The notes under the pieces are model-generated. The model had not been told where the DNA came from. It did not search any database and saw only the letters and a program-made list of their open reading frames with translations. 64,000 nt of DNA, taken from Ectothiorhodospira shaposhnikovii (GTDB lineage: Bacteria; Pseudomonadota; Gammaproteobacteria; Ectothiorhodospirales; Ectothiorhodospiraceae). Below, one piece after another: positions 58,340 to 64,000 of this stretch. Within the stretch, counting starts at the first letter, position 1; each line of letters begins with the position of its first letter. The position numbers were made by a program, and so were the translations under genes. The DNA is taken from NCBI RefSeq assembly GCF_016584105.1, contig NZ_NRSM01000009.1, forward strand, positions 1-64,000. Direction: 5' to 3'.

Positions 58340-58924
58340 ATGACAAGACATTCATTGGCCACGCTGGCGGCAGTGCTGCTCGCCATCGGCAGTCCGGGCC
58401 TGACAGCCCAGGAAGCGGGTGAAGAAATCCAGCCCCGCATCGAGAACATTCGGGCCGCCGTACAGCATTTTGGCGGCACCCTGCAGGGTGAGCTCAAGCA
58501 GGCGCTGGAGAGCGGAGGCCCCTTGCATGCCATCGAGGTCTGCAGCCAGCGGGCCGGAGACATATCCCGGGCCGTTTCTGAATCCAGCGGCCTCAATATC
58601 GGCCGTACCAGCCTCAAGATCCGCAACCCGGAAAATACCCCGGACGGCTGGGAGCGGCTGGTTCTGGAATCCTTCGAGGCTAGGCTGGCTGCCGGGGAGT
58701 CTCCTCAAACCATGGAATTCTACGAAATCTATCAGCGCGGGGAAGAACGGGAGTTCCGTTACATGCGTGCCATCCCCGCCGGTGAGGCCTGCCTGACCTG
58801 CCACGGGCAGGCGATCCGCTATGACGTGGAGCATGCCCTGCTCCGCATGTATCCCGATGACCAGGCCCGTGGCTATGCAGAAGGCCAGATAAGGGGGGCG
58901 TTCACCGTTGTCCAACCCATGTGA
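58340..58924 (+). CDS. DUF3365 haem-binding (Tll0287-like) periplasmic protein
   Basis: A 194-residue exported protein with a signal peptide (HSLATLAAVLLAIGSPGLTAQ) and a single CxxCH haem c motif in EACLTCHGQAIR. The RDIS-like core (VCSQRAGDISRAVSESSGLNIGRTSLKIRNPENTPDGWE, FRYMRAIPAGEACLTCHG) fits the DUF3365 family, often found as a signalling sensor or soluble c-type haem protein. GGGAGGG lies 6 bases before the ATG at 58340. An FNR-type regulator and a LOV photoreceptor follow with short gaps, suggesting a redox and light response unit. Function is inferred. Confidence 0.88.
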   Translation: MTRHSLATLAAVLLAIGSPGLTAQEAGEEIQPRIENIRAAVQHFGGTLQGELKQALESGGPLHAIEVCSQRAGDISRAVSESSGLNIGRTSLKIRNPENTPDGWERLVLESFEARLAAGESPQTMEFYEIYQRGEEREFRYMRAIPAGEACLTCHGQAIRYDVEHALLRMYPDDQARGYAEGQIRGAFTVVQPM

Positions 58925-58928
58925 TCTG

Positions 58929-59702
58929 ATGCTGGGCGGTGAAGACCCGGCGATTCCCCACCGGCGCCGCAGGCATGCCCTGCCGGGTCGTCCCGTGGCG
59001 CCCCGAATGGACAACGACTGCCGTCGCTGCCCGGTCAGGGGTGTCAGTCTGTTTGGTGATCTGCCGGACGAGGTGGTATTCAGCCTCAACAACCCGGCGG
59101 AGCATCTGGATCTGCCTTCGGGCCATGTCCTCTATCGAGAGGGCGCCACGGCCACCGCGGCCTTCACCCTCAAGGACGGCGTGATCAAACTGACCCGCAC
59201 TGCCGTGAATGGTCGCGATCAGATTCTGCGACTGCTGACCCGGGGAGACGTGATGGGGGCGGAAGGCTTGATGGGCCTTGCCTACAATCATACAGCCACC
59301 ACCCTGACCCCGGTCCAGATCTGCCGCCTGCCGCTGCCGGTGCTCAAGCAGCTGCAGGCGGAACATGCCACCCTGAACCATGCCTTGCTGGCCCGTTGGG
59401 CACTGGCGCTGCAGCAAGTGGAAAATCTGGCCCTGGAGCTGGGCACCAAAAAAGCCAGCGAACGGCTCGCCACCTTTCTGCTCTACTGGCGGGCCAAGAA
59501 CGGCCACTACCCCAGTATGCCCCTGCCGCTGTCCCGCACCGAGACCGGTGAGTTGCTGGGCCTCACGGTGGAAACCGTCAGCCGGTTCTTTGCCGACTGG
59601 AAACGACGGGGTTATCTGTCCGAGAAGGCCGGCATCATCCATCTCCACAACCTGGAAGCCCTTGAGAACCTGAGCGGCTCGGAATTTCTCTCCCGGATCT
59701 GA
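58929..59702 (+). CDS. Crp/Fnr-family regulator with FNR-type recognition helix
   Basis: A CRP/FNR-superfamily regulator with a cyclic-nucleotide-like effector domain (residues ~45-165 from the first ATG) and a winged HTH (SRTETGELLGLTVETVSRFFADW). The VETVSR segment matches the FNR recognition helix (E..SR), which reads TTGAT-type half-sites. Of the FNR cluster cysteines only a CRRC pair near the N-terminus plus one later (PVQIC) are obvious, so iron-sulfur oxygen sensing is possible but not complete; the true start is uncertain (TTG 58908, ATG 58929, ATG 59007). One base separates it from the LOV gene. It may regulate the neighbouring haem protein and cydABDC. Confidence 0.88.
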   Translation: MLGGEDPAIPHRRRRHALPGRPVAPRMDNDCRRCPVRGVSLFGDLPDEVVFSLNNPAEHLDLPSGHVLYREGATATAAFTLKDGVIKLTRTAVNGRDQILRLLTRGDVMGAEGLMGLAYNHTATTLTPVQICRLPLPVLKQLQAEHATLNHALLARWALALQQVENLALELGTKKASERLATFLLYWRAKNGHYPSMPLPLSRTETGELLGLTVETVSRFFADWKRRGYLSEKAGIIHLHNLEALENLSGSEFLSRI

Positions 59703-59703
59703 C

Positions 59704-60183
59704 ATGGCACGCGAACGTCTGATTGATCCTGCCCTGCTGGCCCTGGCGGTGGATGCCTGCAATGACGGCGTGACCATCGCCGAGCGGGAGGGCGAGGACA
59801 CCATCCTCATCTACGTGAACGAAGGCTTTGAACGACTGACCGGCTATCGTGCCGAAGAGATCCTGTATCAGGACTGTCGCTTCCTGCAGAACGATGATCG
59901 CGACCAGGCCGCCCTGACTCAAATCCGTGACGCCATGGAACGCGGCATGCCCTGCCGGGTACGTCTGCGCAATTACCGCAAGGACGGCAGCCTGTTCTGG
60001 AATGAGCTGAGTATCACACCGGTATTCAACGACGAGGACCGGCTCACCTACTACATCGGCATCCAGAAGGACATCACCGCCCAGGTGGAGGCCGAGCAGG
60101 CCCTCGAAGCCGCCCGACGGGAAGCCAATCCGGATCTCTCTGTCGCACTCACCCCGGAATCCCGTCAGAGCGGCGCGGTCTGA
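59704..60183 (+). CDS. Short LOV-domain blue-light photoreceptor
   Basis: A 159-residue protein that is a LOV (flavin-binding PAS) core with short flanks. The photoactive Cys58 sits in YQDCRFLQNDDRDQ, and flavin contacts Asn90, Asn100 and Gln121 occur in RNYRKDGSLFWNELSITP and YYIGIQKDIT. It closely resembles the short LOV proteins of Pseudomonas putida (PpSB1-LOV), including the YQDCRFLQ core and RNYRKDGS. No kinase, DGC or HTH output is fused, so it probably signals by protein-protein contact. Its position one base after the FNR-type gene, in the same frame order, makes that regulator the first partner to test. Confidence 0.92.
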   Translation: MARERLIDPALLALAVDACNDGVTIAEREGEDTILIYVNEGFERLTGYRAEEILYQDCRFLQNDDRDQAALTQIRDAMERGMPCRVRLRNYRKDGSLFWNELSITPVFNDEDRLTYYIGIQKDITAQVEAEQALEAARREANPDLSVALTPESRQSGAV

Positions 60184-60243
60184 CAGCCTTCTCCGTCCTT
60201 CATCATCCCCCCATACCACTCACGAACACCCCACTGACGCCCC

Positions 60244-60936
60244 ATGAAACTGCTGGCCATTGAAACCGCCACCGAGGCCTGTTCCGCCGCCCTGCTTCTG
60301 GACCGGGATGTCTGGGTCCGTTTCGAGGTGGAAGCCCGCGCCCATGCCCGCCTGATCCTGCCCATGATGGAGGGGTTGCTGGCGGAGGCGGGGCTGTCCC
60401 TGGGACAACTGGATGCCCTGGCCTTCGGCCGCGGACCGGGGGCCTTTACCGGCGTCCGGATCGCCGTCGGGGTGATCCAGGGTACCGCCTTTGCCGCCGA
60501 TCTGCCGGTGGTACCCGTTTCCACCCTGGCGGCACTGGCCCAGCAAGGCCTGGATGAAGGGGCGGACCAGGTACTGGCCGCCCTGGATGCCCGCATGGGA
60601 GAAGTCTACTGGGGCGCCTTCCGGGGAGACGGGGACGGCCTGGCCGTCGCAGCAGGCGAAGAACGGGTCTGCGCCCCCGACGATGCCCCCCTGCCGGAAT
60701 GGCGGGGCTGGCTGGGGGTGGGCCATGGCTGGTCAGCCCACGAGACGGTACTGACCACCCGCTTCGGGGACTGTCTGAGCGGAAGGCCGATGCCGGACGC
60801 CTTGCCCAGTGCCGCCGAGGTGGCCCGGCTTGCCGCCCGGGATTTCGCCCGGGGCCGGGCGGTCCCGGCGGAATCGGCCCTGCCGGTATACCTGCGCAAC
60901 CGGGTGGCGGAAAAACCCCGACATCAGGCCCTCTGA
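60244..60936 (+). CDS. tsaB: tRNA threonylcarbamoyladenosine biosynthesis protein TsaB
   Basis: A 230-residue ASKHA-fold pseudo-enzyme required, with TsaD and TsaE, for t6A37 modification of ANN-decoding tRNAs. The N-terminus LLAIETATEACSAALLL, GRGPGAFTGVRIAVGVIQG and the loss of catalytic residues in the C-terminal half are typical. It lies convergent to truD (28 bases) and one gene from yoaA, mirroring the tsaB-yoaA neighbourhood of enteric bacteria. It is 60 bases downstream of the LOV gene, probably with its own promoter. Confidence 0.93.
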   Translation: MKLLAIETATEACSAALLLDRDVWVRFEVEARAHARLILPMMEGLLAEAGLSLGQLDALAFGRGPGAFTGVRIAVGVIQGTAFAADLPVVPVSTLAALAQQGLDEGADQVLAALDARMGEVYWGAFRGDGDGLAVAAGEERVCAPDDAPLPEWRGWLGVGHGWSAHETVLTTRFGDCLSGRPMPDALPSAAEVARLAARDFARGRAVPAESALPVYLRNRVAEKPRHQAL

Positions 60937-60964
60937 CGGCCCGGCACCCGTCCCGGATTTCCCC

Positions 60965-62002
60965 TCATCCCTCTCCGCCGTCGGCCCCGGTGTCGGTGTC
61001 GGCGAAAACCTCGACCAGGGTGGTGGCAAAGGCGCCGGCGGGCAGCGTGAAACCCAGCTGCAGGGTCTGTTCATCCTCCCACTCCCAGGTCAGCGCCTGT
61101 GGGCGGATGCGCAGGGCACGCCGTTCCTGGGTCAGACCCGCCGCCTCCAGACCTCGGGCCAGGACCGGCAGGGTCGCCGCGACACCGGCCTCCAGCGCTG
61201 CCACCCCCCCCGTCGTCGCCGGATCGCCCCGACCCCACAAGGGACCGGTCACATGCAGGGCCTGGGCCGCCAGCCGTTCGGGTACCGTGGGATCGTCCTC
61301 CTGGTAAATGAAGAAACTGCCCCGTCCATCCAGTTGCAGGGCATCACCGGGCAGGGCCTGATCCCAGATCCCATCCTCAAGCCGGGCCGCCAGGACGCGA
61401 TTGAAGATCTCCGAACGGGCCGCGGACAGGTAGATCCCCCGCAGCTTCTGGTCGCGTACCTGCAGAGTGCCCTGGAACAAGGCCTCGGCCTTGGCGACAT
61501 TGCCGCCGTCATGACCAAAGCGCTGGGCACCGAAAAAGTTGGGCACCCCCCGCTGCTGCATCATCACCAGCCTGGCCTGTGCCGCGTCCCGATCCCCCTC
61601 GCATTGGCGTAGCACCAGCACAAACCGGTTGCCCTGCAGGTGGCCGGTCTGGAGCTTGCGACGATGTCTTCGTGCCTCCAGGATCTCCACCTCCGGCGGC
61701 AGGTGTTCGGACCAGACTGGCGCCTCCCGACCCGGCAGGTGGACGCTGAACCACTGGGTGGTCACCGCATGGCGGTCCTTGCGGCCCGCATACCCGACGG
61801 CACGGCGCGGCACACCGGCGATGCGTCCCAGCAGGGCGGCGACGGTATCGGTATTCATGCCCCGCTTGCGGATGCTGAGCCAGACATGCTCACCCTCCCC
61901 CTCGGGCAGGGTTGCGGGGATCTCCTCCACCAGGAAGTCTTCGGGCCGATGGCGCAGGATGGCCGTCAGGGGACGGGCAAGGGGGGTGTGAAAGGAGGTC
62001 AT
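60965..62002 (-). CDS. truD: tRNA pseudouridine(13) synthase TruD
   Basis: A 345-residue pseudouridine synthase acting on U13 of tRNA-Glu. The catalytic Asp is in GYAGRKDRHAVTTQW and the PNFFGAQRFGHDGGNVAKA segment is diagnostic for TruD. The ATG at 62002 has GGAGG upstream. It follows yoaA by 24 bases, likely an operon. In many gammaproteobacteria truD is adjacent to surE; here smr, DUF3365, FNR-type, LOV and tsaB genes lie between. Confidence 0.94.
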   Translation of the reverse strand: MTSFHTPLARPLTAILRHRPEDFLVEEIPATLPEGEGEHVWLSIRKRGMNTDTVAALLGRIAGVPRRAVGYAGRKDRHAVTTQWFSVHLPGREAPVWSEHLPPEVEILEARRHRRKLQTGHLQGNRFVLVLRQCEGDRDAAQARLVMMQQRGVPNFFGAQRFGHDGGNVAKAEALFQGTLQVRDQKLRGIYLSAARSEIFNRVLAARLEDGIWDQALPGDALQLDGRGSFFIYQEDDPTVPERLAAQALHVTGPLWGRGDPATTGGVAALEAGVAATLPVLARGLEAAGLTQERRALRIRPQALTWEWEDEQTLQLGFTLPAGAFATTLVEVFADTDTGADGGEG

Positions 62003-62026
62003 CAGGGACTCGATCGGGTTGAAGGT

Positions 62027-63967
62027 TCAGGCCTGCTGGCAGGAGGGTTCGCCCAGGCCCTGCAAGAAGGTCCGGGCCTGGTCAAGATCCCTGACCCGGC
62101 CCACCGGTGGCAGACTTTTCATGAAGATACGGCCATAGGACTTGGTCTGCAGACGGGGATCACACAGCACCAGCAGCCCCTTGTCATCCGGATCACGGAT
62201 CAGGCGCCCCACTCCCTGCTTGAGGGCGATCACCGCCTGGGGGATCTGCAACGACGTGAAGGGGCTGCCGCCTTCGCGGCGGATGGCCTCCATGCGGGCC
62301 TCCAGCACCGGATCACCGGGCGAGGCAAAGGGCAGACGGTCGATGATCACGCAACTGAGTGCCCGGCCCCGCACATCCACCCCTTCCCAGAAACTCTGGG
62401 CCCCCAGCAGGACACCATTGCCCGCCTCGCGAAAACGCGCCACCAGCTCCTGCCGGGGGGCGGTGCCCTGTACCAGGACGGGTCGATCCAGGCGCCGGGA
62501 CAGCCAGGCGGCGGCGGCCTGCAACGCCTTGTGGCTGGTGAACAGCATGAAGGTGCCGCCCGGATTGGCCTCGATCACCGGCAGAACCGCCTGCGCCATC
62601 GCCGTCGTATAACCGGGGTGATTGGGTTCGGGCAGCCCCGAGGGAATATAGAGCCGGGCATTGGCGGCGTAGTCAAAGGGGCTGTCCAGCTGCAGACCAC
62701 GGGGCACCCCGAGGCCCAGGCGCCGGTTGAAGTGATCAAAGCGGCCATCCACCGACAGGGTCGCCGAGGTGAACACCCAGGCGCTGTCGCAGGCCCCGCG
62801 ATGCTGGCGGAACAGTCCTGCCACATCCAGCGGGGTCAGATGCAGACTGAAGGTCCGGGTCCAGGTTTCGTACCACTGCACCGCATCCTCCTGGGGACCA
62901 TCGAACAGGGCCAGGCGCTGGAGCAGATCCAGGGCCCGCCGGGCACAGCCCTCCAACCCCTTGCCCCGCTCCGCCACCACCTCCAGGGCCTCGGCCAGGG
63001 ACTGCAGATCCGCGCGTAGCCGCTGCAGGGCCGTGTCCATGCCGGGGGTGGCCGCCAACGCCGGCCATGGGGCCCGGCGCATGCCCTCCCCCATGGCCAG
63101 CCGGAAATCCTTTACCGCCTTGCCCAGCCCATCCGCCCAATCCCGTAGCTGGGGCATGTCCGGGGCCTCGTTCACCTGCTCGGAAACCGTATCCCGGGCC
63201 AGTTCCAGCAACTGCCTGGCACTGAGACTGACGCCGAAGAAACTGCCGGCCACATCCGGCAACTGATGGGCCTCGTCCAGGATGAAGGCCTCGGCCGCCG
63301 GCAGCAGCTCGCCGAACCCCTCGTCCTTGAGTGCCAGATCCGCGAACAGCAGGTGGTGATTGATCACCACCAGATCGGCCTCCTGGGCGCGGCGCCGGGC
63401 CCGCAGCACATAACACCCCCCATACTCGGGACAGTCCGTTCCCAGGCAATTGTCCGCCGTGGAGGTCACCCGGGGCCAGATCTCCGCATCCTCCGCCAGT
63501 TGGGACAATTCGGCGGTATCGCCGGTGCGGGTACCCACCGCCCAGCGTTCCACCAGGCGCAGAGGGGCGTGCAGACGGGCCTCCAGCAGCGGGCCTTCAG
63601 CCGCCGTCAGACGCAGGCGATGGGGACACAAATAGTTCGAACGCCCCTTGAGCAGGGCACAGCGTACCGACAGCCCCAGGTTTCGACAGATCAGAGGCAG
63701 ATCCTTGTGAAACAGCTGATCCTGAAGATTGCGGGTACCGGTGGAGACGATGACCTTGCGACCACTGAGCAGGGCCGGCACCAGATAGGCAAAGGTCTTG
63801 CCCACACCGGTCCCCGCTTCCACCACCAGGGTGTCCTTGTCCTCCAGGGCCTGGGCCACGGCGGCGGCCATCTGCTGCTGGGGCAGACGGGCACGAAACC
63901 CCTCGATGGCATCCGCCAGAGGGCCGTCATCCCCGAGCAGTTCGGCCGCCTCGGCCGGCACGGTCAT
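62027..63967 (-). CDS. yoaA: ATP-dependent DNA helicase, YoaA/DinG-like XPD family
   Basis: A 646-residue superfamily 2 iron-sulfur helicase that in E. coli works with HolC in replication repair. Walker A AGTGVGKTFAYL, the DEAH box ILDEAHQLPD and helicase motifs QGVGRLIRDPDDKG and SFWEGVDVRG are intact. Four cysteines for a 4Fe-4S cluster are in NYLCPHRL and NCLGTDCPEYGGC. It resembles E. coli YoaA more closely than DinG (length, RSNYLCPHRLRL). Its ATG is 33 bases from the window end, so its promoter lies mostly outside. Confidence 0.94.
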   Translation of the reverse strand: MTVPAEAAELLGDDGPLADAIEGFRARLPQQQMAAAVAQALEDKDTLVVEAGTGVGKTFAYLVPALLSGRKVIVSTGTRNLQDQLFHKDLPLICRNLGLSVRCALLKGRSNYLCPHRLRLTAAEGPLLEARLHAPLRLVERWAVGTRTGDTAELSQLAEDAEIWPRVTSTADNCLGTDCPEYGGCYVLRARRRAQEADLVVINHHLLFADLALKDEGFGELLPAAEAFILDEAHQLPDVAGSFFGVSLSARQLLELARDTVSEQVNEAPDMPQLRDWADGLGKAVKDFRLAMGEGMRRAPWPALAATPGMDTALQRLRADLQSLAEALEVVAERGKGLEGCARRALDLLQRLALFDGPQEDAVQWYETWTRTFSLHLTPLDVAGLFRQHRGACDSAWVFTSATLSVDGRFDHFNRRLGLGVPRGLQLDSPFDYAANARLYIPSGLPEPNHPGYTTAMAQAVLPVIEANPGGTFMLFTSHKALQAAAAWLSRRLDRPVLVQGTAPRQELVARFREAGNGVLLGAQSFWEGVDVRGRALSCVIIDRLPFASPGDPVLEARMEAIRREGGSPFTSLQIPQAVIALKQGVGRLIRDPDDKGLLVLCDPRLQTKSYGRIFMKSLPPVGRVRDLDQARTFLQGLGEPSCQQA

Positions 63968-64000
63968 CCGGTGCGTCCCGGCTGCAGCGCCCGGGCACGC

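Noticed and set aside
59007-59702. Canonical [4Fe-4S] FNR with four N-terminal/central cysteines
   Set aside because: Only a CxxC pair and one later cysteine are clear in the shortest form, with one more possible if the TTG start is used. FNR-type DNA recognition is claimed but oxygen sensing is not.

Overview
This 64 kb window is a gene-dense, GC-rich chromosomal segment of a gammaproteobacterium. Gene order (surE-pcm-yqaA-nlpD-rpoS, hom-thrC, cydABDC, yadGH, tsaB beside yoaA and truD), a RpoS-type sigma factor and a CioA-type short-Q-loop cytochrome bd point to the Chromatiales or a nearby group such as Ectothiorhodospiraceae-like bacteria. The family-level placement is inference; no rRNA or tRNA gene is present to test it.

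Left end (1-6.4 kb): a REP-associated tyrosine transposase (RAYT) with a matching REP hairpin just downstream, a comparatively AT-rich AbiTii-type candidate defence gene, a ~500-base gene-poor gap, dodecin, and a three-gene FabI-like / MaoC-Pta / AckA acyl-CoA metabolism operon. 6.6-13.8 kb: an unrecognised exported protein, a quinone oxidoreductase, and a three-gene operon encoding REC-PAS-GGDEF*-EAL, a FIST-domain protein and a soluble hybrid histidine kinase. This matches the nitric-oxide sensing NosP/NahK layout and should feed c-di-GMP hydrolysis, because the GGDEF site is degenerate and the EAL site is intact. 13.8-19.1 kb: RND pump, adaptor, SMR transporter and TetR repressor, with two palindromes in front of tetR. 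19.2-25.4 kb: cydA-cydB-cydD-cydC in one tightly coupled operon with an FNR-like box upstream; cydD appears to use a CTG start overlapping the cydB stop. A small four-cysteine protein follows a REP pair.

25.4-38.5 kb is mostly housekeeping: glutamate dehydrogenase, M17 aminopeptidase, YadGH ABC exporter, a membrane diguanylate cyclase, EttA, a hemerythrin, DUF2721 and DUF815 proteins, ThrC and Hom.

38.5-51.6 kb is the most striking block: one co-directional run cheY-cheA-cheW-mcp-cheR-cheD-mcp-cheB-STAS-(REC-PP2C-kinase)-(REC-HD-GYP). A full chemosensory phosphorelay is coupled to a partner-switch pair of the HsbR/HsbA and CrsR/CrsA type and to a c-di-GMP phosphodiesterase. In Shewanella the CrsRA pair controls RpoS, and rpoS lies about 2 kb beyond cheY here, so a chemosensory input to the general stress response is a testable idea.

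51.7-64 kb: an AlaC-type aminotransferase with a clear terminator, a Mth938-like protein, the stationary-phase cluster rpoS-nlpD-yqaA-pcm-surE, an Smr protein, then a compact DUF3365 haem protein / FNR-type regulator / short LOV photoreceptor unit, followed by tsaB, truD and the YoaA helicase. Recurrent themes are c-di-GMP turnover (three proteins), gas, redox and light sensing (NosP, hemerythrin, FNR, LOV, cytochrome bd) and REP-type palindromes.
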